A stretch of 64,000 nucleotides of DNA from Isoptericola halotolerans (GCF_013149785.1 NZ_JABEZU010000003.1:248001-312000), one strand, 5' to 3'. Positions 26,106 through 34,836 are shown, counted from the first letter of the stretch. Numbers and translations: made by a program. The notes: a model not told the origin generated them from the letters alone.

Positions 26106-26584
26106 CCCGCCGCCACGTTCCGGCAGCCCTCGCCCTGCTCACCGCGACCCTGCTCGCCACCACCGGCACCCTCGACACCGTCCACGCGCTGACCCTGCCC
26201 GCCGGAGCGCTCGTGATGTGGCACGCCTGGCACGCCCTGGGCACCGGCACCGAGTCCGGCTGGGCGCCCGCCCCCTCCGAGCAGCGCCACGGCGCACGCC
26301 ACGACGTCACCGACCTCGGCTGGGCCGCCCTGACCCGCGACGGCCGCGTGTCCGCCCGCGTCACCCGGCGCGTCACGGCCATCGCCGCCCACCGGCTGGC
26401 ACCCCACGGCATCGACCTCGCCGACCCCACGCACCGCGACGCCGCCGCCGCACTCCTCGGACCCGACGTCATCGACCAGATCCGCTCCCGGCGCCCACCC
26501 ACACCACGCACCCTGCACCGCTGGCTCGACGCCCTCGAACGCATCCCGCCCACCCCGACCCGACCCGGAAGGCACCCCCGATGA
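26102..26584 (+). CDS. Membrane protein of unknown function in the MoxR operon
   Basis: 160 residues. Two closely spaced hydrophobic segments (about 6-22 and 29-45) are followed by a soluble helical domain with no recognised motif. It is coupled to the DUF4129 and MoxR genes by ATGA overlaps on both sides, so it almost certainly works with them. Confidence 0.7.
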   Translation: MTRRHVPAALALLTATLLATTGTLDTVHALTLPAGALVMWHAWHALGTGTESGWAPAPSEQRHGARHDVTDLGWAALTRDGRVSARVTRRVTAIAAHRLAPHGIDLADPTHRDAAAALLGPDVIDQIRSRRPPTPRTLHRWLDALERIPPTPTRPGRHPR

Positions 26585-27564
26585 CCCACCAGACCCCCGT
26601 CCTCCCGGTCGCCGACGTCGCCGCGCACGCTCGCGCCGTCCTCGACGAGATCGGCACCGCCGTCGTCGGCATGCGCGACTCCCTCGAGCTGGCGCTCGCG
26701 GCGGTGCTGGCCGGCGGGCACGTGCTGTTCGAGGACGTGCCGGGCCTGGGCAAGACGCTGGCGGCCCGTTCCCTGGCCACGGCGATCGGCCTGGACTTCG
26801 CCCGCCTGCAGTGCACCCCCGACCTGCTGCCCAGCGACGTCACCGGCTCGAGCATCTTCGACCCGGCGACCCGTGAGTTCGTCTTCCGCCCGGGCCCCGT
26901 CTTCACGGGCCTCTTCCTCGCCGACGAGATCAACCGCACCGCTCCCAAGACCCAGTCGGCACTGCTCGAGGCCATGGCCGAACGGCAGGTGTCCGCCGAG
27001 GGCACGACCCGTCCGCTGCCTCGGCCGTTCCACGTCGTCGCCACGTCCAACCCGGTCGAGTACGAGGGCACCTACCCGCTGCCCGAGGCGCAGCTCGACC
27101 GCTTCATGGTGCGTCTCGCCGTCGGGTACCCGGACCGGGATCAGGAGCGCGACGTCCTCCTGCGGCGCGTCGCACGGCGCCAGGAGGCTGCTCCCGTGCG
27201 GCAGGTCGTCGACGCGGAGACCGTGCTGGCGATGCAGGCCGGTGTCGAGGCCACCGAGGTCGACCCCGACGTCGCCGCCTACTGCGTGGACCTGGCCGCC
27301 GCCACGCGAGGACACACCGCGCTCGAGGTCGGTGCCTCTCCGCGTGGTTCGCAGAACCTGCTGCTCCTCGCGCGGGCGGTCGCGGTGCTGGACGGCCGCG
27401 ACCACGCGCTGCCCGAGGACGTCAAGCGGGTCGCCGTGCCGGTGCTCGCCCACCGCCTCACGCTCACCCCCACCGCCTGGGCCGCTGCGGTCCGCCCGGA
27501 GGACGTCGTCCAGGATCTGCTCGCCACGGTGCCGGGTCCGGCGACGGTCGGGTCCGATCGGTGA
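26581..27564 (+). CDS. MoxR family AAA+ ATPase
   Basis: 327 residues. Walker A in FEDVPGLGKTLAAR, Walker B FLADEINRTAPKTQSALLEAM, sensor 1 VVATSNPVEYEGTYPLPEAQLDRF, and the C-terminal lid (EVGASPRGSQNLLLLARA). MoxR ATPases act as chaperones that insert cofactors into, or activate, VWA-domain partners. Here the partner is presumably the adjacent DUF58 protein. ATGA/GTGA overlaps tie it to both neighbours. Confidence 0.93.
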   Translation: MTHQTPVLPVADVAAHARAVLDEIGTAVVGMRDSLELALAAVLAGGHVLFEDVPGLGKTLAARSLATAIGLDFARLQCTPDLLPSDVTGSSIFDPATREFVFRPGPVFTGLFLADEINRTAPKTQSALLEAMAERQVSAEGTTRPLPRPFHVVATSNPVEYEGTYPLPEAQLDRFMVRLAVGYPDRDQERDVLLRRVARRQEAAPVRQVVDAETVLAMQAGVEATEVDPDVAAYCVDLAAATRGHTALEVGASPRGSQNLLLLARAVAVLDGRDHALPEDVKRVAVPVLAHRLTLTPTAWAAAVRPEDVVQDLLATVPGPATVGSDR

Positions 27565-28955
27565 GCTTCGGTGCCGGCGAGCGAGAGGACGCTCGCGAAC
27601 GAGGACTGCGCGGACCGGGCGACCCTGTGTGGCGTCGAACGCCGCACGCCGTGGCCGGGACGGTGGTAGGCCTGGTGCTGCTGACCGTCGGGCTGCTGGC
27701 CGGGCGCCCGGACGTGGCGCTGGTCGGGGTCCCCGTGCTGCTCGGTGTGGCCTGGACCGGACGACCCGGTGCGCTGACGGAGGCGGCCCCGGACCGCGCG
27801 ACACATCATGCGCTCACGGCCGCGGACCGACCCGCCGCACCTGGTGAGCTGGCGGCCGTGCTGACCCTGGAACCGTCGCCCGGCGTGGAGGTCGTGCACC
27901 TGCGCGTCGCCGCGCCGGGGCATCGCACGGCAGAGGTGCTCCTGGCGCCCGGCCCACGCATGCTCGAGCTCGGGTTGGCGACCGTACGGACCGGACCGCA
28001 ACCGACCTTCGTCGCGGACGTGCGAGGCGTCGGTGCCGGCGGTGCGGTGGCCGAGGACGCCGAGCGCACCGCAGCCCCGGAGCGCCTCGTGCTGCCCGCC
28101 GCGATGCCGCTGGGTCGGGTGCCGCTGCCGGCTCGGCTGCGCGGGTTGACGGGCCCGCACGTCTCCCGGCGGCTGGGCGACGGCGGCGAGCTGCGCGACG
28201 TCCACCTCTTCACCCCGGGCGACCGGCTGCGCCGGATCGACTGGCGGACGACAGCACGCAGGTCACCTGCGCTGGAGGAGCTGTACGTGCGGCGTACGTA
28301 TGCCACGGCGGAGGCGACCACGGTCCTGGTCGTCGACTCGCGTGACGACGTCGGCCCCGACCTGCGGACGTGGCGGGGCAACGGACCGCTGCGCATCGAC
28401 GAGCCGACGTCGCTCGACCTGGCGCGTCATGCGGCCGCTTCCGTGGCGAGCGCGGTGGTGACCGCCGGGGACCGGGTCGGTCTCGACGACCTCGGACGGC
28501 GCCGCCGGCCCCTGCCGCCGGCGGCCGGACGACGTCACCTTCGCCGGGTTCTCCACGGGCTCGCGACGTGCAGCCCGCTCGGCGCACCGGCGCGCCGCCT
28601 GCGCCCTCCGCGACTGCCGGCGGACGCCATCGTCTACCTCTTCACGACGGCGCTCGACGACGAGTCGTTGCGCATGGTCCGTACCTGGCACGACCAGGGG
28701 CACCGGGTGGTCGTCATCGACACCCTGCCGGCCATCCATCCCGTCCACGAGGTCCATCTGCGCCTGGCGTGGCGCGTGACCCGCATGGAGCGGGACGACC
28801 GGCTGCGCCAGATGGCGGCGGAGGGAGTCCCGGTCATCGCCTGGGCGGGCGACTCCCGTGCCCAGGCGGGCGCTCACCTCGAGGCGTTGGTGCGGGCGTC
28901 GGAACGGCACCGCGGACCGGCACCGGCGGGCCTGGCCTCGGGGGCGACCCGATGA
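27561..28955 (+). CDS. DUF58 (VWA-like) domain membrane-associated protein
   Basis: 464 residues. Two membrane helices near 30-65 are followed by a beta region and the DUF58 signature YTPGDRLRRIDWRTTARR-like stretch (here FTPGDRLRRIDWRTTARRS near 220) and a VWA-type fold with TVLVVDSRDDVG. DUF58 proteins are the usual partners of MoxR ATPases. The GTG start overlaps the MoxR stop (GTGA). Confidence 0.88.
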   Translation: MSFGAGEREDARERGLRGPGDPVWRRTPHAVAGTVVGLVLLTVGLLAGRPDVALVGVPVLLGVAWTGRPGALTEAAPDRATHHALTAADRPAAPGELAAVLTLEPSPGVEVVHLRVAAPGHRTAEVLLAPGPRMLELGLATVRTGPQPTFVADVRGVGAGGAVAEDAERTAAPERLVLPAAMPLGRVPLPARLRGLTGPHVSRRLGDGGELRDVHLFTPGDRLRRIDWRTTARRSPALEELYVRRTYATAEATTVLVVDSRDDVGPDLRTWRGNGPLRIDEPTSLDLARHAAASVASAVVTAGDRVGLDDLGRRRRPLPPAAGRRHLRRVLHGLATCSPLGAPARRLRPPRLPADAIVYLFTTALDDESLRMVRTWHDQGHRVVVIDTLPAIHPVHEVHLRLAWRVTRMERDDRLRQMAAEGVPVIAWAGDSRAQAGAHLEALVRASERHRGPAPAGLASGATR

Positions 28956-29509
28956 ACCTCGCCGCCGAGGTCGCCGAGCTGCGCCGTCGCCGGACGGAGC
29001 GTCCGCTGCCCAGGGTTCGCGTCGAGCACGGCCGGACCGTGCCGGTGTGGGTGCTCCGGACAGCGGCAGGTGCCGCCGTCGCCGCCCTCGTCCTGGCCTC
29101 GGGACGGCGCTCCGGCCTTGTCCTGGAGCCGGTCGTGGTGCTCGCGGTCCTGCTCGCCGCGTGGGCCGTGTGGCGGCCGGGCGGCCTCTCGGCCCACCTC
29201 GCCGTCCTGCTCGCAGGCCTGATGCTGCTGGGCTCCAGCGTGTCCCCCGTCGACCCGGCAGTGTTCTGGATCGCACCGTGCGGCTACCTGGCCGTGCGAC
29301 TGTGCTGGTGGGCAGGCAGGAGCGGGCTGCGGTCACGCGTGGAGCTGGCCGTCCTGCGCCGCAGCGGCGGCCGGGACCTCGCGGTGGTCGCGGCGAGCCT
29401 CGTCGTCGGTGGGGGCGCCTGGCTGGTCGCCGGGGTGCCCGTCGGCGGGCTCGTGGTGATCGGAGGTGCCGCGCTGCTCGCGCTGGCGTGGTCACTGCTG
29501 CCACGATGA
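28952..29509 (+). CDS. Integral membrane protein of the MoxR operon
   Basis: 185 residues with about five hydrophobic segments (roughly 35-50, 55-70, 75-90, 98-112, 143-182). There is no recognised family. It is the last member of the chain of overlapping genes (ATGA with the DUF58 gene). The cytoplasmic N-terminus is basic (ELRRRRTERPLPRVRVEH). Confidence 0.7.
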   Translation: MNLAAEVAELRRRRTERPLPRVRVEHGRTVPVWVLRTAAGAAVAALVLASGRRSGLVLEPVVVLAVLLAAWAVWRPGGLSAHLAVLLAGLMLLGSSVSPVDPAVFWIAPCGYLAVRLCWWAGRSGLRSRVELAVLRRSGGRDLAVVAASLVVGGGAWLVAGVPVGGLVVIGGAALLALAWSLLPR

Positions 29510-29513
29510 CCCG

Positions 29514-30185
29514 ATGACACCGCTCGAGATCCGACCGTACCGCTCCACCGACCGCTCGGCCGTGGCCGAGGTCTGTGTGCGCACGGCCGCCGCGGGTGCG
29601 GACGCGCGGGGCGTCTACTCCGACGACTCGCTCATGGCGGAGGTGTACGCGCTGCCGTACGTGGACCACTCGCCGGGCCTCGCGTTCATGGTCGTCGACC
29701 ACACCCCCGCTGCCGCGGGGGACCTCCTGGCCGTGGACGACGGACGCCTGCTGGGCTATGTCATCGGTGTCGCCGACACCCGGGCGTTCGTCGACTGGTG
29801 GGAACGCGAGTGGACGCCCGGGTTCGTCCGGCGACACCCGGCCCCCGGCCCTCCGACGGGCGCCGAACCCGGCTACAGCGAGTCGGCCCTGCTGCACGAC
29901 GGTGCGCACCCCGAACGCATGGTGGCCCACCTCAGCGCGAACCAGCTCGCCGAGTTCCCTGCCCACCTGCACATCGACCTGGTGCCCGAGGCGCAGGGAC
30001 GCGGTCTCGGGCGCCGGCTCGTCGACACGTTGCGTACGGCGCTCGCCCGCCAGGGTGCCTCCGGCGTCCACCTCGGCTACGACCCGTCGAACACGGCGGC
30101 CCGGGCCTTCTACGACCGGCTGGGCTTCCGCGAGCTGCCGACGCCGGTCCCCGGCGTGAGCTTCCTGGGGATCGCCACGGGCTGA
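29514..30185 (+). CDS. GNAT family N-acetyltransferase
   Basis: 223 residues. The acetyl-CoA loop reads VPEAQGRGLGRRLVDTLRTALARQG (about 157-181), followed by NTAARAFYDRLGFRELP. The long N-terminal region with EVYALPYVDHSPGLAFMV and VIGVADTRAFVDWWEREW resembles acetyltransferases linked to O-GlcNAcase-like domains. Substrate unknown. It begins 4 nt after the membrane-protein stop and is probably cotranscribed. Confidence 0.8.
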   Translation: MTPLEIRPYRSTDRSAVAEVCVRTAAAGADARGVYSDDSLMAEVYALPYVDHSPGLAFMVVDHTPAAAGDLLAVDDGRLLGYVIGVADTRAFVDWWEREWTPGFVRRHPAPGPPTGAEPGYSESALLHDGAHPERMVAHLSANQLAEFPAHLHIDLVPEAQGRGLGRRLVDTLRTALARQGASGVHLGYDPSNTAARAFYDRLGFRELPTPVPGVSFLGIATG

Positions 30186-30247
30186 CGCCCCCTCTTCCGG
30201 GCCCTGTCTTGTCGTGCGCGGGTGGTGCCACTATGTTGCTGGTCGGT

Positions 30248-30259
30248 GCTTGGCACACT
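30248..30259. repeat. 12-bp direct repeat flanking the integrase-like ORF, left copy
   Basis: GCTTGGCACACT here is repeated exactly at 30907-30918. The left copy overlaps the TAG stop of the ORF (30260-30258). Both copies sit in short AT-rich patches unlike the rest of the window. Confidence 0.65.
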
Positions 30260-30890
30260 ATTTATTCTCGACGAGCTTGACGCCCGGGTCGACCAGACCG
30301 GCTTCCGTCCACGCCCGGCGCACCTGCTCGAACCGTGTCGGCAGCGGCGGGCGGGTCGCGCCGTACCGCGCGTTGGTGCGATGGACGAAACGTCGCCACG
30401 ACAGCACCAGCCCCTGCCGGGTGATCGGCAGCCCGCTGGAGACCGTGGTGCCGTTGTCGTGCGTGTGGTGCACCGTCAGGAGCAGCGCCCGTGGGACCGA
30501 GCCCTCCAGCTCGGCCGCCAGCTCGGTCCGGACGGTCATCCAGTGCCGCAGCAGCACGACGACCTCGGGGGACAACCGGTGTCGGCGGACGGTCCGGTGC
30601 TTGCCGTGACGCACCACGACGCTCCCCTCCCCCGCACCCCGCCGACCTTCCGAGCGCCCGTGCGTCCCGTCAGCCAGGTCGAGGTCCTCGGCACGGACAC
30701 GCAGGAGGTCCCCGTACCGAGCACCGGTGGCACGGGTGAGCCCTGCGACCACCGCGAGCCGGACGACCTCCGGCTTGCCGTCCGGACGCATCGCCTCGAC
30801 AGCGAGCTCGCGCCAGACCCACTCCGCCTCGTCGAGGGTGACGGGGGGCCGTGGGTAGCGGGCTGCGGTGTGGTCCGCGGACTTGTCCAT
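30258..30890 (-). CDS. Tyrosine-recombinase-like protein lacking the C-terminal active site
   Basis: 210 residues from the ATG at 30890. The central segment LAVVAGLTRATGARYGDLLRVRAEDLDL and the following VVVRHGKHRTVRRHRLSPEVVVLLRHW resemble the first Arg motif and the Lys beta-hairpin of phage-type integrases. No HxxR, His or nucleophilic Tyr is seen before the end (GLVDPGVKLVENK), so it is either truncated or a divergent DNA-binding relative. Twelve-base direct repeats bracket it. The start codon is inside a perfect 12-bp palindrome (30888-30899). Both suggest a small transferred unit. Function unproven. Confidence 0.6.
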   Translation of the reverse strand: MDKSADHTAARYPRPPVTLDEAEWVWRELAVEAMRPDGKPEVVRLAVVAGLTRATGARYGDLLRVRAEDLDLADGTHGRSEGRRGAGEGSVVVRHGKHRTVRRHRLSPEVVVLLRHWMTVRTELAAELEGSVPRALLLTVHHTHDNGTTVSSGLPITRQGLVLSWRRFVHRTNARYGATRPPLPTRFEQVRRAWTEAGLVDPGVKLVENK

Positions 30891-30899
30891 GACGTCATG
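30888..30899. promoter_or_regulatory. 12-bp palindrome over the start codon of the integrase-like gene
   Basis: CATGACGTCATG is a perfect palindrome covering the ATG at 30890. It may be an operator. The 12-bp repeat copy lies 7 nt further upstream. Confidence 0.35.
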
Positions 30900-30906
30900 A
30901 TGGCAG

Positions 30907-30918
30907 GCTTGGCACACT
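30907..30918. repeat. 12-bp direct repeat flanking the integrase-like ORF, right copy
   Basis: Second copy of GCTTGGCACACT, upstream of the ORF and followed by TTTCTTGCC. With the left copy it delimits a 671-bp segment. Confidence 0.65.
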
Positions 30919-30947
30919 TTTCTTGCCGACGCGCCGACGAAGGGACA

Positions 30948-30953
30948 TAGGCT
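30948..30953 (+). promoter_or_regulatory. Leaderless promoter -10 box of the yigZ-family gene
   Basis: TAGGCT lies 7 nt before the ATG at 30961. Confidence 0.5.
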
Positions 30954-30960
30954 CGGGCAG

Positions 30961-31620
30961 ATGTCGTCGCGCCCGCCCAGCACGCTCGCCTCCGGTGTCG
31001 AGCACGAGCTCGTCGTCAAGAGGTCGCGGTTCCTCACCTACCTCTCCCCCGCCACGACGGAGGCCGCGGTGCAAGAGGCCGTCCGCGACCGACGCGCCCT
31101 GTACCGGGACGCCCGCCACCACTGCGTCGCGTCCGTCCTGGGGCCCCACGGGGAGACGCGGCGGTCGTCCGACGACGGCGAGCCCGCCGGCACCGCCGGC
31201 GTCCCGATGCTCGAGGTCCTGCGGCACCGCGAGATGACCGACGTCGTCGCCGTCGTCACGCGCTACTTCGGTGGCGTGCTGCTCGGAGCCGGAGGGCTCG
31301 TCCGCGCCTACTCCGGCGCCGTGGCCTCCGCGCTCGACGCGGCGGTCGACGCCCGAGCGGTGCTTCGCCGTCAGGCTCTCGTCGAGGTCACCGTCGACGC
31401 CCCGCACACCGACGCCGGCCGGCTCGAGCACAGGCTCCGCGAGTGGGCCGCCGCCCACGGGGCGGTCACCAGGCCCACCCGCTATGCGGACAGCGCTCGG
31501 CTCACGCTCCTCGTGCCCCGCACCGAGCTCGACAGGCTGCACCACGACGTCGCGTCAGCCACCGCAGGCTCGGTCGTCCCCCACGTCGGCGACGAACAGG
31601 TCGTCGACGTCCCCCGGTAG
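30961..31620 (+). CDS. YigZ/IMPACT family protein
   Basis: 219 residues. The UPF0029/IMPACT N-terminal domain shows KRSRFLTYLSP, RDARHHCVASVLG, RSSDDGEPAGTAGVPMLEVL and VVAVVTRYFGGVLLGAGGLVRAYSGAV. A ferredoxin-like DUF1949 domain completes it. In eukaryotes IMPACT modulates the GCN2 kinase, but the bacterial role is not established. Converges on the uridylyltransferase gene with only 3 nt between stops. Confidence 0.92.
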   Translation: MSSRPPSTLASGVEHELVVKRSRFLTYLSPATTEAAVQEAVRDRRALYRDARHHCVASVLGPHGETRRSSDDGEPAGTAGVPMLEVLRHREMTDVVAVVTRYFGGVLLGAGGLVRAYSGAVASALDAAVDARAVLRRQALVEVTVDAPHTDAGRLEHRLREWAAAHGAVTRPTRYADSARLTLLVPRTELDRLHHDVASATAGSVVPHVGDEQVVDVPR

Positions 31621-31623
31621 GAC

Positions 31624-33030
31624 TCAGACGATGCCGGCAGCGGTGATCGTCGACCCGCTGGGCACGGTACCCCGGTCGGCCTCCGGGGCCGGGAGCGCAC
31701 CGGCGCCCTCGACGCGGACGCCCGCTCCGAAGGTCCAGTCGCCCTCGACGGTCAACGCCGTCGACCTGCGCAGCGACGGGGGCCCGGCAGCGAACCGCTC
31801 GTCGAACGCCCCGATCGTCTTGTACGCCGACGACAGGCGCACCAGCGGCGCCTCCACCTGCGCGACGAGACGGTAGTCCTCGGTGAGCTCGTAGGCGTCC
31901 GAGCGCAGCAGCAGCAGGTCGTTCGTCGTCTTGACCGGCAGGAACCGCTCCCGGCCGACCTCGATCGCCGTGGCTCCCTCGAAGACCGCCACGGCCGCAC
32001 CCATGGCCGACTCGATCTGGACGACCTCCGGCGACGACGAGTCGGTCGGGTCGACCGTCTTGGCGTTGCGGATCAGGGGCAGCTCGAGCACACCGCCGGT
32101 ACGGTCCAGCTCCGCGGCCAGGACCTCGAGGTCGAACCACAGGTTGTTCGTGTGGAAGTAGCGGTGCCGCTCCGGGTCGAGGGAGACGTCCAGGTCGTCG
32201 GGGTGGGTCTGCGCCGTCTCCCGCTGGATGATGCGGCCGTCCGAGCGGCGGACCACGAGCTGGCCCCCCTTGACGTCAGCGGGCGTCTTGAGGCACATCT
32301 CGGCCGCGTAGGGTGCGCCGGAACCTGCGAACCAGGCAGCGATCTCACCGTCGGGCGCGGCACCGAGGTTGTCGGAGTTGGAGACGCAGGCGTAGCGGAA
32401 CCCGGCGTCCAGCAGGGCCCGCACCACCCCGTTCGCGTGCAGCGCGGGGTACAGGTCGCCGTGACCCGGCGGGCACCACTCGAGCGTCGGGTCGTCGGGC
32501 CACTCGACGGGCTCGAGCGTGTCCGCGCGCAGCTTGGGCTCGCGGTTCTGCAGGAAGTCCAGCGGCACCCCGTCGACCGCCAGGCCCTCGTGGCCCGCCA
32601 GGGCGGCGCGGGTGTCGTCCTGGGTCCGGAAAGAGTTCATGAGCACCAGCGGGAGGGGGGCACCGGTGGCCTGCCGGGCAGCACGGACCTGGCCGACGAT
32701 CACGTCGAGGAACGACAGCCGCCGCCCGTCGTCGGTCCGGCGCACCTCCAGCAGCGACTTGGCGCGGTCCATGCCCATCGAGGTTCCCAGCCCGCCGTTG
32801 AGCTTGATGATGGCGGTGCGGGCGAGCGCGGCGGAAGCCTGCGCGTCGTCGATCTCCAGGTCGGCGTGCCGGGTGATCCCGGAGAGAGGCTCCACGTCGG
32901 CCTCCCGGACGAACCCGCTCGCGCCCTCCTCCAGCAGCCGGTAGAAGCGGCTGAACACGTCGACGGCGGCGGGCGCGACCCCCGCCGTCCTCATCTTGTC
33001 TCGGGCAAGCTCGAGTCCACGATCGCTCAT
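31624..33030 (-). CDS. UTP-glucose-1-phosphate uridylyltransferase (eukaryotic UGP type)
   Basis: 468 residues. It makes UDP-glucose from UTP and glucose 1-phosphate. The sequence is of the UDPGP family seen in eukaryotes, not the GalU type. It shows KLNGGLGTSMGMDRAKSLLEV (about 72-92), LVLMNSFRTQDDT, WCPPGHGDLYPAL, SNSDNLGAAPD, NNLWFDLEVL and LPVKTTNDLLLLRSD. It could feed galE at 8.9 kb and trehalose or wall glycan synthesis. A TAGGGT box 7 nt before ATG 33030 supports this start. Confidence 0.92.
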   Translation of the reverse strand: MSDRGLELARDKMRTAGVAPAAVDVFSRFYRLLEEGASGFVREADVEPLSGITRHADLEIDDAQASAALARTAIIKLNGGLGTSMGMDRAKSLLEVRRTDDGRRLSFLDVIVGQVRAARQATGAPLPLVLMNSFRTQDDTRAALAGHEGLAVDGVPLDFLQNREPKLRADTLEPVEWPDDPTLEWCPPGHGDLYPALHANGVVRALLDAGFRYACVSNSDNLGAAPDGEIAAWFAGSGAPYAAEMCLKTPADVKGGQLVVRRSDGRIIQRETAQTHPDDLDVSLDPERHRYFHTNNLWFDLEVLAAELDRTGGVLELPLIRNAKTVDPTDSSSPEVVQIESAMGAAVAVFEGATAIEVGRERFLPVKTTNDLLLLRSDAYELTEDYRLVAQVEAPLVRLSSAYKTIGAFDERFAAGPPSLRRSTALTVEGDWTFGAGVRVEGAGALPAPEADRGTVPSGSTITAAGIV

Positions 33031-33037
33031 GGCCAGC

Positions 33038-33043
33038 ACCCTA
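33038..33043 (-). promoter_or_regulatory. Leaderless promoter -10 box of the uridylyltransferase gene
   Basis: TAGGGT on the minus strand ends 7 nt before the ATG at 33030. Confidence 0.5.
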
Positions 33044-33099
33044 GCCCGAGCAGGTGCCGGCGGTGCGAACGGTCCGCGCCGAGCTGCCCGACGGGGCTT

Positions 33100-33720
33100 C
33101 TACCGGAAGGGCTCCGGATCGCCGGCCCCGGCCCGCACGACCTCCGGGTACCCACGGGAGTAGTCCACGACGGTCGTCGGTGCCGCCTCCACGTCACCGG
33201 AGTCGACGACGAGGTCGACCTGGCGGTCCAGCTCGTCCGCGACCTGCCAGGCCTGCGTCATCGACTCGTGCTGCCCCGGCAGCACGAGCGTCGAGCTGAG
33301 CAACGGTTCGCCCAGCTCGCGCAGCAGGGACTGCACCACTCGCGAGTCCGGGATGCGGACACCGACCGTCTTCTTCTTCGGGTGAGCGAGCCGGCGCGGA
33401 ACCTCTGACGTCGCGGGCAGGATGAAGGTGTACGGGCCGGGTGTCGAGGCCTTGATGGCGCGGAACGCCGAGTTGTCCAGCCGCACGAGCTGACCGAGCT
33501 GGGCGAAGTCGCAACACACGAGCGTGAAGTGGTGCTTGGCGTCGAGGCGCCGGATCCGTCGGATCCGCTCCGTGCCGTCGTGCTGTCCGACGCGGCAGCC
33601 GAGCGCGTAGCCGGAGTCCGTCGGGTAGGCGATGAGCGCGCCGGCCTCGAGCGCGTCGACGACCTGACGGACCGCGCGCGGCTGCGGGTCGACCGGATGG
33701 ATGTCCACGAGACGTGCCAT
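33100..33720 (-). CDS. Sua5/YciO/YrdC family protein (threonylcarbamoyl-AMP synthase-like)
   Basis: 206 residues. YrdC fold motifs: ALIAYPTDSGYALGC, RRLDAKHHFTLVC, FRAIKASTPGPYTFILPAT, KKKTVGVRIPDSRVV and VDLVVDSGDVEAAPTTVVD. The family makes threonylcarbamoyl-AMP for the t6A37 modification of tRNA. YciO-like members with this length and the GYALGC motif may have a related, less certain role, so the exact assignment is open. Leaderless start (TAGCCT, 6 nt). Confidence 0.88.
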   Translation of the reverse strand: MARLVDIHPVDPQPRAVRQVVDALEAGALIAYPTDSGYALGCRVGQHDGTERIRRIRRLDAKHHFTLVCCDFAQLGQLVRLDNSAFRAIKASTPGPYTFILPATSEVPRRLAHPKKKTVGVRIPDSRVVQSLLRELGEPLLSSTLVLPGQHESMTQAWQVADELDRQVDLVVDSGDVEAAPTTVVDYSRGYPEVVRAGAGDPEPFR

Positions 33721-33726
33721 GCGGCC

Positions 33727-33732
33727 AGGCTA
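33727..33732 (-). promoter_or_regulatory. Leaderless promoter -10 box of the Sua5-family gene
   Basis: TAGCCT on the minus strand ends 6 nt before the ATG at 33720. Confidence 0.5.
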
Positions 33733-33758
33733 CGCCGCGAACCGCTCGACGGCGCAGG

Positions 33759-34748
33759 TCAGCGCTCGGGACCGGTGAGCGCGCGGCGCAGCTCCGCCTC
33801 GCTCGCGTTGCCGCCGCTGCACACCACGCCCACCCGGGCGCCGACGAACTGCTCGGTGTGCGCGAGGACCCCCGCGAGCGCGGCCGCACCGGCTCCTTCG
33901 GCCACGGTGCGCGTCGTCGTGAGCAGGGCACGCTGCGCGTGGGAGATGCTGTCGTCGTCGACCAGCAGGAACTCCGCCAGGTGCGAGCGCAGGATCCCCT
34001 GCGTGAGGGCGAACCCACGGCCCACGGCGAGACCTTCGGCCCGGGTGCCGTTCCGTCGGCCGAGCAGCTCCCCCGCACGCCAGGAGTCGTGCGCGGCGGG
34101 CGAGGCGGCGGACTGGACACCGACGACACGCACGTGGGGGGCGAGCGCCGCCGTCACGAGGCAGGCTGCCGCAGCACCCGAGCCGCCACCGACCGGGACC
34201 ACGAGGACGTCCAGGTCCGGCGCCTGCTCGAGCAGCTCCAGCGTCGCGGTCGCGACCCCGGCCACGAGCTCCGGCTCGTCCGCGGCGCTGACGAGGCGAG
34301 CCCCCCGGTCGTGGGCGGTCGCGGTGGCGAGCCGGCGGGCGTCGTCCAGGCTCTCACCGTGCAGGACGACCCGTGCGCCGAGCGCCCGCACGGCGCGCTC
34401 CTTGATCGGGTTCGGTGCCGACGGCATGACGATCGTGCACGGTGCGCCGACCTCGCGCGCCGCGTCGGCGAGCGCCTGGGCGTGGTTGCCGGTGGAGTAC
34501 CCCACGATCCCCCGGAGCCGGGCGTCGGACGAGAGCTGGTGAATAAGGTTCAGCGCGCCCCGGATCTTGAAGGCGCCCGTGCGCTGCAGGTTCTCGTGCT
34601 TGACGACGACCTGCGATCCTCCGGCGCCCGCCTCCTGCACCAGTCGGTCCAGGGCGTGGTAGCTCATCGCGGGCGTCCGCACGACCAGTCCGTCGATGCG
34701 CCGGCGGGCCGCCAGCACGTCGGTCAGGGTCGGAGGTGTCAGGTCCAT
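33759..34748 (-). CDS. Threonine/serine dehydratase-like PLP enzyme
   Basis: 329 residues, fold type II. The PLP lysine is Lys61 in TGAFKIRGAL. The phosphate-binding glycine loop is VPVGGGSGAAA, and YSTGNHAQALADAAREVGAPC is the substrate loop. There is no C-terminal ACT domain, so it is the short catabolic or racemase-like form rather than biosynthetic IlvA. Divergent from a LysR-type gene that probably controls it. Confidence 0.88.
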   Translation of the reverse strand: MDLTPPTLTDVLAARRRIDGLVVRTPAMSYHALDRLVQEAGAGGSQVVVKHENLQRTGAFKIRGALNLIHQLSSDARLRGIVGYSTGNHAQALADAAREVGAPCTIVMPSAPNPIKERAVRALGARVVLHGESLDDARRLATATAHDRGARLVSAADEPELVAGVATATLELLEQAPDLDVLVVPVGGGSGAAAACLVTAALAPHVRVVGVQSAASPAAHDSWRAGELLGRRNGTRAEGLAVGRGFALTQGILRSHLAEFLLVDDDSISHAQRALLTTTRTVAEGAGAAALAGVLAHTEQFVGARVGVVCSGGNASEAELRRALTGPER

Positions 34749-34830
34749 GGATCCAGGATCGGTCGTCGTGAAACATCGGTCCAATGCCACATCGTGACCT
34801 CAGTCATCGTCTGCTTCGATAGGTCGCTCG

Positions 34831-34836
34831 TATGCT
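34831..34836 (+). promoter_or_regulatory. Leaderless promoter -10 box of the LysR gene
   Basis: TATGCT lies 6 nt before the ATG at 34843. The 94-nt divergent spacer to the dehydratase gene must also hold the LysR operator. Confidence 0.5.
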
